DNA of 64,000 bases from Luteimonas gilva (GTDB lineage Bacteria > Pseudomonadota > Gammaproteobacteria > Xanthomonadales > Xanthomonadaceae), in assembly GCF_005239095.1 (NCBI RefSeq), contig NZ_SZUA01000002.1:372001-436000 (forward strand). Reading direction: 5' to 3'. The translations under genes and the position numbers were made by a program. The notes beneath the pieces are model-generated. The model saw only the letters and a program-made list of their open reading frames with translations. It was not told the DNA's origin and made no database searches. Numbering within the stretch: the first letter of the stretch is position 1; the number at the start of each line of letters is the position of its first letter. Below are positions 26,650 through 37,983 of this stretch, one piece after another.

Positions 26650-27160
26650 ACGCGCCGACTTCGCGCAAGCGGTGCGCACCGCGTTCGGCGATCGCCAGCA
26701 TCGCGTGCTCGTGCGCCATGCGGTAGTAGTCGGCTTGCGGATGTTCGCTGTCCAGCACGCCGAACAAAGCGTCGCCGAACAGGATCGGCACCGCCAGTTC
26801 GGACAGGTTCGGCTGATCGTCGCTCACGTAGCGTTCGTCCAGGCGCGCATCGGCGGTGCGTTGCGGCAAGCGCAATTGCGCGCAGCGGCCGACGATGCCC
26901 ACGCCCATCGCCAAGCGGATGCGCGATTCCAACATGTGGTGCGCGGCGCGTTTCGGTCCCCAGGCGGCTTGCTGGGTCAGCGTGGCGCCGCCTTCGTCCA
27001 ATAGATAGACCACGGCATCGGCGAGCGCCAATTCCCGGCCGCAGAAATCGCACAGCGTCCAGGCCACGTCCTGCGAGGTCACTTGGCGGGACAAAGCCTG
27101 CGACAGCCCGGCGAGCCGGGCCTGGGCTTCGGCGAGGAACGTGGCGGCGGCGAGGGACAT
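26630..27160 (-). CDS. GAF domain protein
   Basis: A protein of 176 residues consisting of a single GAF domain. DVAWTLCDFCGRELALADAV starts the fold, IRLAMGVGIVGRCAQL and LSELAVPILFGDALFGVLDSEH end it, and a C-terminal helix follows. It carries no output domain, so it may sense a small molecule and act through another protein. Cys residues in CDFCGRE could bind metal or be redox active. The gene stands alone and overlaps the DAO gene tail to tail. Confidence 0.88.
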   Translation of the reverse strand: MSLAAATFLAEAQARLAGLSQALSRQVTSQDVAWTLCDFCGRELALADAVVYLLDEGGATLTQQAAWGPKRAAHHMLESRIRLAMGVGIVGRCAQLRLPQRTADARLDERYVSDDQPNLSELAVPILFGDALFGVLDSEHPQADYYRMAHEHAMLAIAERGAHRLREVGAFNAPAA

Positions 27161-27355
27161 GCCGTTCCCGGGTCCGTGGAACGTTGGACGGAGAGTACTC
27201 CAAACGCGGGAAATGTGAGCGTTCGTAACGGCGCCGGATGGATCGAGGAAGCTTGCCGATCCGCCGAATAGCGGCCTCGGGAGCTCCGCAAGGCTTGCAG
27301 CCGTTCGCTTTAATTCGCCCTTAGTCGCCGAGCCTTGCGAATCGCGCTCCCCTCA

Positions 27356-27386
27356 CGAAAAAGCCCCGCGATGCGGGGCTTTTTCG
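27356..27386 (-). terminator. terminator of rho
   Basis: AAAAAGCCCCGC/GCGGGGCTTTTT is symmetrical and works in either direction. It lies about 20 bp beyond the rho stop codon on the minus strand. Confidence 0.9.
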
Positions 27387-27407
27387 TTCTGCGTTCCGCA
27401 CTGCGGC

Positions 27408-29117
27408 TCAGCGCTTCATCGAAGCGAAGAATTCATCGTTCGACTTGGTGTTCTTCATCTTGTCCAGCAGGAATTCCATCGCCGCGATCTCGTCCATCGG
27501 ATGCAGCAGCTTGCGCAGGATCCAGATCTTCTGCAGCATTTCCGGTTCGATCAGCAGATCCTCGCGGCGGGTGCCGGAGCGGTTGATGTCGATCGCCGGG
27601 TAGACGCGCTTCTCGGTGATGCGGCGATTCAGGTGCACTTCGCTGTTGCCGGTGCCCTTGAACTCTTCGTAGATCACCTCGTCCATCTTCGAGCCGGTCT
27701 CGACCAGCGCGGTGGCGATGATGGTCAGCGAACCGCCTTCCTCGACGTTGCGCGCGGCGCCGAAGAAACGCTTCGGGCGATGCAGGGCGTTGGCGTCGAC
27801 GCCGCCGGTGAGCACCTTGCCGGAGCTGGGCACGACGTTGTTGTAGGCGCGGGCCAGGCGGGTAATGGAGTCGAGCAGGATCACCACGTCCTTCTTGTGC
27901 TCGACCAGGCGCTTGGCGCGTTCGATCACCATTTCGGCGACCTGAACATGGCGCGCGGCCGGCTCGTCGAAGGTGGAGGAAATCACTTCGCCGCGCACGG
28001 TGCGCTGCATGTCGGTGACTTCTTCCGGGCGCTCGTCGATCAGCAGCACGATCAGATGCACGTCCGGATGGTTGGTCGTGATCGCGGTGGCGACCTGCTG
28101 CATCATCATCGTCTTACCGGCTTTCGGCGGCGAAACGATCAATGCGCGCTGGCCTTTGCCTTGCGGCGCCATCAAGTCGAGGATGCGGCCGGCGATGTCT
28201 TCGCTGGAGCCGTTGCCGCGTTCCAGCACGAAGCGGCGGCGCGGGAACAGCGGCGTCAGGTTCTCGAACAGGACTTTGTTCTTGGACGCTTCCAGCGGCT
28301 CGCCGTTGATGGTGTCGACCATCGACAGGGCGAAATAGCGCTCGCCTTCCTTCGGGAAGCGGATGCGGCCGCTCAAATGGTCGCCGGTGCGCAGGTTGAA
28401 GCGGCGGATCTGGCTGGGCGAGATGTAGGTGTCGTCGGGGCCGGCCAGGTAGCTGGCCTCGGCCGCGCGCAGGAAGCCGAAGCCGTCGGGCAGGATTTCC
28501 AGCACGCCGTCGGCGGCGACGCCTTCGCCGTGGCGGGTCAGCACCTTGAGCAGGGCGAAGATCACGTCCTGCTTGCGGGCGCGGGCCACGCCTTCGGAGA
28601 TGCCGAGTTGTTCGGCGATGTCCAGCAGCTTCTGCGCCGGCATCCGCTTCAGGTCGCTGAGCGAGTACTGCGGGAAACCTTCCGGGATATTGGCCAGCTT
28701 CGGCTGGGGTTGGTAATGGTTGCCGTCGCCGTTGCCGTTGCCCGGGTTGTCCTGCGGCAGGCCGTCGTCGCGGAAGCGGTCGCGCTGGCGGTCGCGGCGG
28801 TTGCGGAAGCGATCGCGGCGGTTGTTATTGTTGTTGTTGAAGCGATTGTCGCGCTGCTCGCGCGATTCCCCGCTTTCAGCTTGAGTGTGGGCGTTGCCGC
28901 CGCCTTCGGCGGGCGGGTTGGCGTTCTGCTGCGCCGGTGCCGGCGCGGACTCGACCGCGGCGGGCGTGGGAGCGGGCGACGGCGGAGCGGCGGGTGCGGA
29001 AACCGCGGGTGCGGAAGCGGCCGGTGCCGGTGCTTCGGTGTTTTCTGCGGCGGCCACGCGCGTTTTGCGTACGCGCTTCACGGCGGTTTCGCCGGAGTCG
29101 GGAGTGTTCTTGGACAA
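27408..29117 (-). CDS. rho: transcription termination factor Rho
   Basis: A hexameric RNA helicase of 569 residues. Residues from about 151 onward match the standard 419-residue enzyme: N-domain [23 protein letters not shown]-binding DGFGFLR, Walker A SPPKAGKT, Walker [18 protein letters not shown]-loop [18 protein letters not shown]. The first 150 residues are extra: Ala/Pro-rich, then [20 protein letters not shown], probably disordered and RNA binding. The start is TTG 29117, with GAGGAAT upstream; no ATG gives a sensible N-terminus. Thioredoxins and rhlB lie upstream. Confidence 0.96.
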   Translation of the reverse strand: MSKNTPDSGETAVKRVRKTRVAAAENTEAPAPAASAPAVSAPAAPPSPAPTPAAVESAPAPAQQNANPPAEGGGNAHTQAESGESREQRDNRFNNNNNNRRDRFRNRRDRQRDRFRDDGLPQDNPGNGNGDGNHYQPQPKLANIPEGFPQYSLSDLKRMPAQKLLDIAEQLGISEGVARARKQDVIFALLKVLTRHGEGVAADGVLEILPDGFGFLRAAEASYLAGPDDTYISPSQIRRFNLRTGDHLSGRIRFPKEGERYFALSMVDTINGEPLEASKNKVLFENLTPLFPRRRFVLERGNGSSEDIAGRILDLMAPQGKGQRALIVSPPKAGKTMMMQQVATAITTNHPDVHLIVLLIDERPEEVTDMQRTVRGEVISSTFDEPAARHVQVAEMVIERAKRLVEHKKDVVILLDSITRLARAYNNVVPSSGKVLTGGVDANALHRPKRFFGAARNVEEGGSLTIIATALVETGSKMDEVIYEEFKGTGNSEVHLNRRITEKRVYPAIDINRSGTRREDLLIEPEMLQKIWILRKLLHPMDEIAAMEFLLDKMKNTKSNDEFFASMKR

Positions 29118-29302
29118 GCTCGGAATTCCTCGCTGCTGCGAGCGCTCGCGGTCGCGAGCGGACGTTGATGAGAAGTGGTTCTGGAGAGGGGGTGCGGCGC
29201 CGATGACGCGCCGGGTCGGGCAAAAACTAGCACCGCCAAGGCGCGGCGGCAAGGGTGGTATACGGTTTTCGTTCATGGAAGCCGCTGGCAGGCGGCTTCT
29301 TT

Positions 29303-29380
29303 GTGGGAGCGGCTTCAGCCGCGAGCTCTTTCCCGTAGGCTCGGCGTGGTGGAAAAGCTCGCGGCTAAAGCCGCTCCTAC
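29303..29380. repeat. REP family A inverted pair
   Basis: The left unit has a GTGG head and the right unit a GTAG head, both with the GCGGCT/AGCCGC hairpin. It lies between the second thioredoxin gene and the rho promoter region. Confidence 0.85.
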
Positions 29381-29394
29381 ATAAAAGCGGGAGC

Positions 29395-29730
29395 TCAAAG
29401 CGCCTTTTCGATCATCTGGTTCAACACGGTCCGGAGGTTGCCGGGCGCGCCGTACTGAGTGGCCTGGACCTGGCCGTTCTTGAACATCATCAGCATGGGC
29501 AGGCTGCGCACGTTGAAGCGGATGCCCAGGTTGGGATGGGCTTCGACGTCCACTTTCACCATCTTGGCGCGGCCGGCGTAATGGTCGGCCAGCTCGTCCA
29601 CCACCGGCCCGACCACGGTCTTGCAGGAAGGGCACCAGGGCGCCCAGAAATCGACCAGCACCGGTTCGGCAGAACCCAGCACGGCCGCGTCGAAATCGGC
29701 GTCGCCGGCATGGATGACCTTGTCGTTCAT
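29395..29730 (-). CDS. thioredoxin, CPSC active site
   Basis: A single thioredoxin fold of 111 residues. The active site is [10 protein letters not shown], with CPSC in place of CGPC. The cis-proline loop is [12 protein letters not shown]. It is a tandem duplicate of the next gene upstream: both begin [13 protein letters not shown] and end [10 protein letters not shown]. The altered dipeptide should change the redox potential. It is probably co-transcribed with its twin (58-bp gap). A housekeeping disulfide-reductase role is less certain than for the CAPC copy. Confidence 0.92.
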   Translation of the reverse strand: MNDKVIHAGDADFDAAVLGSAEPVLVDFWAPWCPSCKTVVGPVVDELADHYAGRAKMVKVDVEAHPNLGIRFNVRSLPMLMMFKNGQVQATQYGAPGNLRTVLNQMIEKAL

Positions 29731-29788
29731 GGGCTTTCCCGGAATCGGCGGACCTTGATTCGGCGCGGATCCGGCGCCACCTATAGGA

Positions 29789-30121
29789 TTACAGCGCCTT
29801 TTCGATCATCTGATTGAGCACGGCCTTGATGTTGCCCGGCGCGCCCATCTGGCTGGCCTGGATCTGGCCGTTCTTGAACAACAGCAGCATCGGGATGCTG
29901 CGCACGTTGTAGCGGATGCCCAGGTTCGGGAATGCCTGCACGTCGACCTTGACCATCTTGGCCCGGCCTTCGTATTCGTCGGCCAGTTGGTCCACCACCG
30001 GCCCGATCATCTTGCAGGGCGCGCACCAGGGCGCCCAGAAATCGACCAGGACCGGCTCGGAGGACTGCAGCACGGTGGAGTCGAAATCGGCGTCGCCGGC
30101 GTGGATGACCTTGTCGTTCAC
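29789..30121 (-). CDS. trxA: thioredoxin, CAPC active site
   Basis: A thioredoxin of 110 residues with active site FWAPWCAPCK, cis-proline loop RSIPMLLLFKNG and the conserved MVKVDVQAFPNLGIRYNVRS. It reduces protein disulfides in the cytoplasm with thioredoxin reductase. It starts at GTG 30121 with AGGAG 8 nt away. It is divergent from rhlB, and trxA near rho and rhlB is conserved synteny in this group. The CAPC dipeptide is seen in other bacterial thioredoxins. Confidence 0.93.
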   Translation of the reverse strand: MNDKVIHAGDADFDSTVLQSSEPVLVDFWAPWCAPCKMIGPVVDQLADEYEGRAKMVKVDVQAFPNLGIRYNVRSIPMLLLFKNGQIQASQMGAPGNIKAVLNQMIEKAL

Positions 30122-30286
30122 GGAAAATCTCCTGCTGGGGCGGCCCGGTCGGGGGGCGCCAAGTACGGTAAACTGGGGCGTTAACGAGGCGGTTTCAAGT
30201 CCGCCACCCCGCCCCGAATCCAGGCCGCAGTCTGCGACGAGGACGCCGCCCACGCAAGCGCGATACGCGCTCATCGACGCAACAGC

Positions 30287-31975
<1,689 letters not shown>

Positions 31976-31991
31976 CCGTCCGATCGCTTGT

Positions 31992-32156
31992 GTAGAGCGG
32001 AGCTCGCTCCGCTGCTCCGGCTTTTCGTAGGAGCGGCTTTAGCCGCGAGCTCTTCCTCCAAATCGCGACATCGCGGCGATTTCAGAGAAAAAGCTCGCGG
32101 CTAAAGCCACTCCTACGAAAAACACAGCAAATGCAGCGGAGCGAGCTCCGCTCTAC
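31992..32156. repeat. nested REP B-A-A-B composite
   Basis: A family A inverted pair (32027-32116) lies inside a family B inverted pair (31992-32017 and 32133-32156). Both B arms share a private TC loop. It fills most of the rhlB-ftsE gap. Confidence 0.88.
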
Positions 32157-32243
32157 ATAAGCTGAAGCGGTCTTGCTCGCGTGTGCCGAAGCGGGCCGGC
32201 CATCGCGCCAAAAAGCCATCGGGCTCCGGCATAATCCCGGGCC

Positions 32244-32933
32244 ATGAGCGTCCTGCGCTTCGACAACGTCAGCAAACGCTACCCGGGCGGGCACGATGCG
32301 CTCGCCGAGGTCAGCTTCGAAGTCGCGGCCGGCGAAATGCTGTTCGTCACCGGCCATTCCGGCGCCGGCAAGAGCACCTTGCTGAAACTGATCCACCTGA
32401 GCGAGCGGCCCAGCCGCGGCGCGGTGCTGTTCGGCGAACGCAATCTGCTGAAAGTGCGCGGCCGGCGCGTGCCGCTGCATCGGCGCGAAGTGGGCGTGGT
32501 CTATCAGAACCACCAACTGCTGATGGACCGCAGCATCTTCGACAACGTCGCCCTGCCGTTGATCCTGCGCGGCATGCGCCGCGGCGACATCGGCAAGCGC
32601 GTGCGCAGCCTGCTCGAACGCCTGGGCCTGGGCGCGCGCGAACGCGCGCTGCCGTCGCAGCTGTCCGCCGGCGAACAGCAGCGGGTCGGCATCGCCCGCG
32701 CCGTGATCGGCGAACCGCTTCTGCTGGTCGCCGACGAGCCGACCGGCAATCTCGACCCGACCCTGTCGGCCGAGATCATGGCCTTGTTCGCCTCCTTGCC
32801 CGAGCGCGGCACCAGCGTGCTGGTCGCCAGCCACGACCTGGGCCTGGTCAAGCGGATGAAGAAGCGCGTGCTGGTGCTCGATCACGGGCGCCTGGCCGAC
32901 GACATCTCGCCTGAGGACCTGGCCGATGAATGA
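32244..32933 (+). CDS. ftsE: cell division ATP-binding protein FtsE
   Basis: An ABC ATPase of 229 residues that pairs with FtsX at the septum to control peptidoglycan hydrolases. Walker A is [10 protein letters not shown]-loop VVYQNHQLL, signature LSAGEQQR, Walker [14 protein letters not shown], and H-loop LVASHD. The length matches the family. It overlaps ftsX by 8 bp. Confidence 0.96.
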   Translation: MSVLRFDNVSKRYPGGHDALAEVSFEVAAGEMLFVTGHSGAGKSTLLKLIHLSERPSRGAVLFGERNLLKVRGRRVPLHRREVGVVYQNHQLLMDRSIFDNVALPLILRGMRRGDIGKRVRSLLERLGLGARERALPSQLSAGEQQRVGIARAVIGEPLLLVADEPTGNLDPTLSAEIMALFASLPERGTSVLVASHDLGLVKRMKKRVLVLDHGRLADDISPEDLADE

Positions 32934-33864
32934 ATTGCGCGAAGCCAGGGCGCGATCGGGCATCGGCACCTGGTTCGACCACCATCTCTACAGTTTTCTC
33001 GCCAGCCTCGGCCGCGTGGTGCGCAAGCCGTGGTCGACCGTGCTCACCGTCGGCGTAATGGCGCTGGCGCTGGCGCTGCCGCTGGGCCTGTGGCTGGTGC
33101 TGCAGAACGTGGAGCGCTTCGCAGGCGACGTGGAGCGATCGCGCCAGATCAATCTGTTCCTCAAGCCCGATGTCGGCCTGGAACGCGCCCGCACGCTGAC
33201 CGAACAACTGCGCGGCCGCGGCGACGTCGCCGAGGTGGTTTGGAAAACGCCCGAACAAGGCTTGTCCGAACTGCGCCAACGCAGTGGGCTGGGCGAGGCG
33301 ATCGCTTCGGTCGAGGGTAATCCGCTGCCGAGCCTGCTGGTGGTCACGCCGAAGGGCGACGAAACCCTGCTGGCCGAATCTTTACAGGCCTTGCCCGAAA
33401 CCGATTTGGTGCAGCGCGACGCCTTGTGGCGCCAACGCCTGGACGGCTGGCTACGCTTCGGCAACCGCGTCGCTTGGGTATTGGCGGCGCTGTTGGGTTT
33501 GGGCGCCTTGCTGGTCGTCGGCAACACGGTGCGGTTGGATATCCAGTCGCGCAGCGAAGAGATCGGCGTCCTGCAACTGCTCGGCGCCACCGACGGCTTC
33601 ATCCGCCGGCCTTTCCTGTATCTCGGCGCCTGGTACGGCTTGGCCGCGGGCGCCTTGGCGCTGGCGCTGCTCGCGGCGACGGATTTCGCTTTGCGCATGC
33701 CGCTGGCGACCTTGGCGCAAAGCTACGGCAGTCAATTCGCGCTGAGTGGATTCGACTTGCGCCAAGCGGCGATCGTGCTGCTGGCCGCGACCCTGCTCGG
33801 CTGGCTCGGCGCGGGTTTGGTCGCCCACCATTTCCTGCGCCAAACCCGGCCGACGGAAACCTGA
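32926..33864 (+). CDS. ftsX: cell division protein FtsX
   Basis: An inner-membrane partner of FtsE, 312 residues. An N-terminal cytoplasmic segment is followed by TM1 (VLTVGVMALALALPLGLWLV), a periplasmic loop of about 100 residues (VFLK-like INLFLKPDV; WKTPEQGLSELRQRSG) and three C-terminal helices, including VLAALLGLGALLVVGNTVRL. The loop is the region that contacts EnvC-type activators in E. coli. Its stop overlaps the start of the response regulator gene. Confidence 0.95.
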   Translation: MNELREARARSGIGTWFDHHLYSFLASLGRVVRKPWSTVLTVGVMALALALPLGLWLVLQNVERFAGDVERSRQINLFLKPDVGLERARTLTEQLRGRGDVAEVVWKTPEQGLSELRQRSGLGEAIASVEGNPLPSLLVVTPKGDETLLAESLQALPETDLVQRDALWRQRLDGWLRFGNRVAWVLAALLGLGALLVVGNTVRLDIQSRSEEIGVLQLLGATDGFIRRPFLYLGAWYGLAAGALALALLAATDFALRMPLATLAQSYGSQFALSGFDLRQAAIVLLAATLLGWLGAGLVAHHFLRQTRPTET

Positions 33865-34709
33865 TGGCCACGCACGACATCCGCCATCTGGTCAGCGACG
33901 CGCCGCGGGTGATGGTGGTCGACGGCTCCAAGCTGGTGCGCAAGCTGATCGGCGACGTATTGCTGCGCGATCTGCCGCAAACCCAACTGGTCGCCTGCGA
34001 CGGCTTGGCCAGCGCGAAAGCGGCGTTGGCCGAAGGCCCGGTCGATCTGGTCACCACCGCCTTGGTCTTGCCCGACGGCACCGGTCAGGAAGTCGCGCGC
34101 GCGGTGCGCGCGGCCGGGCAGCAGGCCTACGTGCCGGTGATCGTGGTGTCCGGCAATGCGCAGGAACAATTGGAATCGCGCAGTTTCAGCGAAGACATCA
34201 CCGATTATTTCGACAAGTCGCTCGGCCACAGCGCGCTGGCGGCTTTCATCCGCGGCTACGTGCAGCCAGAACCGATTCCCGGCGCGCGCGTGCTGTACGT
34301 CGAGGACAGCCGAGTCGTAGCGCTGGCCACCAAGCGCATGCTCGAGCACAGCGGCATGCAGGTCACCCACGCGATCAGCGTGGAGGATGCGCTGGAATTG
34401 CTCGCCGCGCACCGCGAAGCTGACGGCGCGCCGGCCTTCGACCTGATTCTCACCGACGTTTATCTCAAAGGCGAGATGGAAGGCGGCGATCTGCTCGCGC
34501 ACATCCGCGACAAACTCGGCTACGGCAAGCGCCGGTTGCCGGTGCTGGTGATGACCGGAGACGCCAACGCCAAGAACCAGTCCGAACTGCTGCGCGCCGG
34601 CGCCAACGATCTGGTGATGAAGCCGATCGAGGAGCGCCCGCTGGTGACCAAGGCCTTGTTCCAGCTGCGCGTATCCCGGTTGCCCGAGCAGCGCACGCTC
34701 GATCGATGA
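33864..34709 (+). CDS. response regulator with two receiver domains
   Basis: A protein of 281 residues made of two REC domains with no output domain. The first keeps one acidic residue (VMVVDGSK) but has Ala66 where the phosphoacceptor Asp belongs ([13 protein letters not shown]), so it should not be phosphorylated. The second is intact: [22 protein letters not shown] and VMKPIE. It probably acts by protein-protein contact. ATG 33864 overlaps the ftsX stop, and its own stop overlaps ung (ATGA), so it is translated within the ftsEX operon. Confidence 0.88.
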   Translation: MATHDIRHLVSDAPRVMVVDGSKLVRKLIGDVLLRDLPQTQLVACDGLASAKAALAEGPVDLVTTALVLPDGTGQEVARAVRAAGQQAYVPVIVVSGNAQEQLESRSFSEDITDYFDKSLGHSALAAFIRGYVQPEPIPGARVLYVEDSRVVALATKRMLEHSGMQVTHAISVEDALELLAAHREADGAPAFDLILTDVYLKGEMEGGDLLAHIRDKLGYGKRRLPVLVMTGDANAKNQSELLRAGANDLVMKPIEERPLVTKALFQLRVSRLPEQRTLDR

Positions 34710-35404
34710 ACGAAGACCGGATCAAACTCGAACCTTCGTGGAAAGACCGGGTCGGCGACTACCTGCAACGCGACGACATGCGCGCCTTGTCCGAATTCCT
34801 GCGCCAGCGCAAGGCGGCGGGCGCGCGCATCTATCCGCCCGGTCCGCAGATTTTCGCCGCGTTCGACGCCACGCCGTTCGACGCGGTCAAAGTGGTGATC
34901 CTCGGCCAGGATCCGTACCACGGCCCCGGCCAGGCGCACGGCTTGTGCTTTTCGGTATTGCCCGGCGTGCCGGTGCCGCCGTCGCTGGACAATATGTTCA
35001 AGGAAATCCAGCGCGATCTGGGCGTCGCGCGCCCCGACCACGGCTATCTGATGCCGTGGGCGCAACGCGGCGTGCTGCTGTTGAACGCGGTGCTGACGGT
35101 CGAGGACGGCCGCGCCGGCGCGCACCAGGGCAAGGGCTGGGAAGGCTTCACCGATCACGTGGTCGATGCGCTCAATCGCCAGCGCGAAGGCCTGGTGTTC
35201 ATGCTGTGGGGCAGCTATGCGCAGGCCAAGGGAAAAGTGATCGACCAAAGCCGGCATCGCGTGCTGAAGACCACGCATCCATCGCCCTTGTCGGCGCATC
35301 GCGGCTTCCTCGGAAGCGGACATTTCTCGGCGGCCAACGAATATCTGTCGCGGCGCGGCATCGCACCGATCGATTGGTCGCTGCCGCGACGCGCTGAGCT
35401 ATGA
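34706..35404 (+). CDS. ung: uracil-DNA glycosylase
   Basis: A family 1 UDG of 232 residues that removes uracil from DNA. The water-activating motif is [20 protein letters not shown], and the leucine-loop motif is [18 protein letters not shown]. The N-terminus contains [13 protein letters not shown]. It is the last gene of the ftsE-ftsX-regulator-ung chain, each overlapping the next. The stop falls immediately before a REP family F pair. Confidence 0.97.
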   Translation: MNEDRIKLEPSWKDRVGDYLQRDDMRALSEFLRQRKAAGARIYPPGPQIFAAFDATPFDAVKVVILGQDPYHGPGQAHGLCFSVLPGVPVPPSLDNMFKEIQRDLGVARPDHGYLMPWAQRGVLLLNAVLTVEDGRAGAHQGKGWEGFTDHVVDALNRQREGLVFMLWGSYAQAKGKVIDQSRHRVLKTTHPSPLSAHRGFLGSGHFSAANEYLSRRGIAPIDWSLPRRAEL

Positions 35405-35410
35405 CGACTC

Positions 35411-35489
35411 GTAGCCCGGTCGAAGGCGATACCCGGGTCGCCTTCTTTCATGAGGCTGCGCGTCCCGGGTATCGCTTCCACCCGGCTAC
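35411..35489. repeat. REP family F inverted pair
   Basis: GTAGCCCGG-type units face each other (35411-35442 and 35463-35489). The right arm includes the stop codon of the cytochrome c gene (TAG, minus strand 35488-35486). Confidence 0.75.
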
Positions 35490-36394
35490 AGTTTCGCGTT
35501 CGTTGAGCGCTCGACCGGCGGCAGGCTGCGCAAGAACATCCACAAAGACTTCAATTCTTCGTCGTCGGCGGTGCCGACCGCGCGCCACGGCATTACGCTG
35601 CCGTCGATGCCGGTGCCGTCCGGGCGCTTGCCGGTGCGCATCGCCACGATGAAATCGCGTTCGCTCCAACCGGCCAATCCGTGCGGGGTCAGGTTCGCGG
35701 CGGGTTTCTTGTCAGGCGCGTGCGGCATCGGGCCGCCCGCGTAATCGGCGCGGTGGCAACCGGTGCAAAGCCGGGCCAGATGATGGCCGTATTCGATCGT
35801 GCCGACCGGCGGCGGCGCCGCCATCGTCGGCGCATCGTGATCGATCTTTTCGGCGGAAACGAAGCCGTCGTCGAGTTTGCCGAACGCCAGCAAAGCGCGC
35901 CCCAGCGGTCCCAGCGCGCTCTGCGGAAGGCCATGGTCGATCGGCTTCAGCGTCGAAACGTAGGCCGATATCGCTTCGATCTCGCGCGCGCTGAAGTGCG
36001 CGTACTCCTGCGAGGGCATCATCAGCAAGGGCCGCGAATCGAGGTCTACGCCGTGACGCAGGGCGCGAAACATGCGTTCGTGCACCGATGCGTTCTCGTG
36101 TCCCGGCGGCATCCGGGTCAGGTTGTCGCCGACGATCCGCCCGAACGGCATCTCGTCCAGAACGATTTTGCCGGCCAAGTCCCCGCCATGGCAGTCCATG
36201 CACCCGCGTGAACGCGCCAGATGGCGGCCTTGCTCGGCTAGCGCAGGATCCGGAGCGCCGACCTCGATCTTCAGCGCATAGTCGCGCTGCAAGCGGCGTT
36301 GGCTGGACATGGCGACGAAGGCGACGACGAGCGCAAGCAACGCCGCGAACGCGAGCAGGGAACGCAGCGCGCGGCGGCGCCAGGAGTTGGCCAT
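35486..36394 (-). CDS. diheme c-type cytochrome
   Basis: A protein of 302 residues with an N-terminal membrane anchor/signal (LLAFAALLALVVAFVAM) and two class I haem c domains. The haem sites are GCMDCH in the first and CTGCH in the second. Distal methionines are plausible in LLMMPSQEY and GSVMPWRAVG. It is a periplasmic electron carrier, possibly associated with a dehydrogenase that is not in this window. ATG 36394 has GAGG 5 nt upstream. The C-terminal stop codon lies within a REP unit. Confidence 0.88.
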   Translation of the reverse strand: MANSWRRRALRSLLAFAALLALVVAFVAMSSQRRLQRDYALKIEVGAPDPALAEQGRHLARSRGCMDCHGGDLAGKIVLDEMPFGRIVGDNLTRMPPGHENASVHERMFRALRHGVDLDSRPLLMMPSQEYAHFSAREIEAISAYVSTLKPIDHGLPQSALGPLGRALLAFGKLDDGFVSAEKIDHDAPTMAAPPPVGTIEYGHHLARLCTGCHRADYAGGPMPHAPDKKPAANLTPHGLAGWSERDFIVAMRTGKRPDGTGIDGSVMPWRAVGTADDEELKSLWMFLRSLPPVERSTNAKL

Positions 36395-36673
36395 GGCTAC
36401 CTCGAGGAAGAAAACGAACAGCGCCGACGATGATCGTGTCGGCCGCGAGCGCGCCGCCACGTCCGGGCCGCATGAGCGCTCCCTTTCGTTAGACGTCGTC
36501 CGGCGCTCGCTCAGGACAGGTTGCGGCCGCGGGTTTCGCCGCTGCTCACCAATGGCAGGGTTCGGCGCCGACTCGATCCGCTGTCGCGCCGCGGGCGCGG
36601 CCGACATGATCTGCGTCCGAATCCACGACGAACGCAAGGATGCCGCGCCGGCATTCCGCGAAGGAGAACGCCG

Positions 36674-37939
36674 ATGAACTTACCATCCCCCGCGCATCCG
36701 ACGGTGTTGTCGCCGATCGATCCCAACGAACGTTCCGAATGGCTGGACGCGGTGCGCGGCTTCGCCCTGCTCGGCATCCTGCTGACCAATATCGTGGCGT
36801 TCAGCGGCTACGCTTTCCTCGGTCCGGCGAGCCAAGCGCAGCTGCCGTGGAGCGCCGCCGACGGCGTGCTGAACTACCTCGAGCATGCGCTGATCGAGGC
36901 CAAATTCTATTCCTTGTTCTCGTTCTTGTTCGGCCTGGGTTTCGCCGTGCAGCTGCGCCGCGCCGAAGCGCGCGGCGGCGATTTCAAGGCGGTGTTCCGG
37001 CGGCGCATGGGTTGGCTGCTCGCATTCGGCTTGAGCCATGCGATCTTCGTCTGGTTCGGCGACATCCTTAATTTCTACGCCTTGCTGGGCTTCGCGCTGC
37101 TGTTGTTCCGCAGACTTTCGGCGCGCGCGCTCCTGGCTTGGGCGATCTTCTTCCTGACCGCGCCGATTTGGCTGTACGCCGGTTACCTCGTTTTCGCGAT
37201 GGCCGCCCACGCCGCGCCGGCCAGCGCGCCCGAAACCTCCGCCGGCGTGCAGGCGATCATCGACGCCTACGCGCACGGCGGCTATCCGGACGTGGTGCAT
37301 TCCAACGCGATGATCTATGTTTTCGCGTGGATCCGCCGCATCTATCGCTTCCAACTGTTGCGCATCTTCGGCATGTTCCTGCTCGGCGCCTGGGCGGGAA
37401 AGATCGGGTTGCCGCGCGCACGCGATGCCTTGCGGCCGATGCTCAAGCGCTGGCTGTGGATGGGCTTGGCGATGGGCCTGCCATTGAACCTCGCGTTCGC
37501 GGCGATCGGCGGCAACGACGCGCTGGTGCCGGCGAGCATGAAAGGTTTGCTGTCCATCGCGCTGGGCTCGGTGGGCATTCCGCTGTTGAGCTTGGGCTAT
37601 GCGGCGGCGTTCGCGCTGTATTGGCGCAAATTGCGCGGTAGCAATCATCTGTTCGTCGCCAGCGGCCGGATGGCCTTGACCCACTACTTGAGCCAGAGCG
37701 TGGTTTGCGTGCTGCTGTTCTACGGCATCGGCTTCGGTTGGTTCCAAAAAACCAGCGTCGCTACGAGCTTGCTGATCGCAACGGCGGTTTATCTGTCGCT
37801 GGCCTGGCTGTGCCGCGCTTGGTTGAAACGCTATCCGCAAGGCCCGATGGAAACCTTGTGGCGCCGGCTGAGCTATGGGCCGGCGCGTCGCGTGCCGTCT
37901 ACCCAAGCGGCGCCACGCGCGCCCGACGCGGTGCTCTGA
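36674..37939 (+). CDS. DUF418 membrane protein (YeiB-like)
   Basis: A protein of 421 residues. It starts with the DUF418/heparan-acetyltransferase-like motif LDAVRGFALLGILLTNIVAF and continues with about ten hydrophobic helices. The C-terminal DUF418 domain contains GRMALTHYLSQSVVCVLLFYG. Members are predicted acyltransferase-like membrane proteins without a defined substrate. AAGGAG precedes ATG 36674. It is divergent from the cytochrome gene; the 279-bp gap holds no gene. Confidence 0.88.
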   Translation: MNLPSPAHPTVLSPIDPNERSEWLDAVRGFALLGILLTNIVAFSGYAFLGPASQAQLPWSAADGVLNYLEHALIEAKFYSLFSFLFGLGFAVQLRRAEARGGDFKAVFRRRMGWLLAFGLSHAIFVWFGDILNFYALLGFALLLFRRLSARALLAWAIFFLTAPIWLYAGYLVFAMAAHAAPASAPETSAGVQAIIDAYAHGGYPDVVHSNAMIYVFAWIRRIYRFQLLRIFGMFLLGAWAGKIGLPRARDALRPMLKRWLWMGLAMGLPLNLAFAAIGGNDALVPASMKGLLSIALGSVGIPLLSLGYAAAFALYWRKLRGSNHLFVASGRMALTHYLSQSVVCVLLFYGIGFGWFQKTSVATSLLIATAVYLSLAWLCRAWLKRYPQGPMETLWRRLSYGPARRVPSTQAAPRAPDAVL

Positions 37940-37948
37940 GGGCCCGCT

Positions 37949-37978
37949 CATGCGGCGGCGAACAACCGCCGCCGCATG
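37949..37978. terminator. hairpin between convergent genes
   Basis: CATGCGGCGGCG/CGCCGCCGCATG forms a 12-bp stem with a 6-nt loop. It lies between the stops of the DUF418 gene and the hydrolase gene. There is no T-run on either side, so termination is inferred. Confidence 0.4.
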
Positions 37979-37983
37979 CGGAA

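Noticed and set aside
30175-30220. T-arm-like GGCGGTTTCAAGTCCGCC in the trxA-rhlB gap
   Set aside because: No matching acceptor stem, anticodon arm or CCA can be placed, so it is not a tRNA; a chance hairpin or a tRNA-derived fragment.
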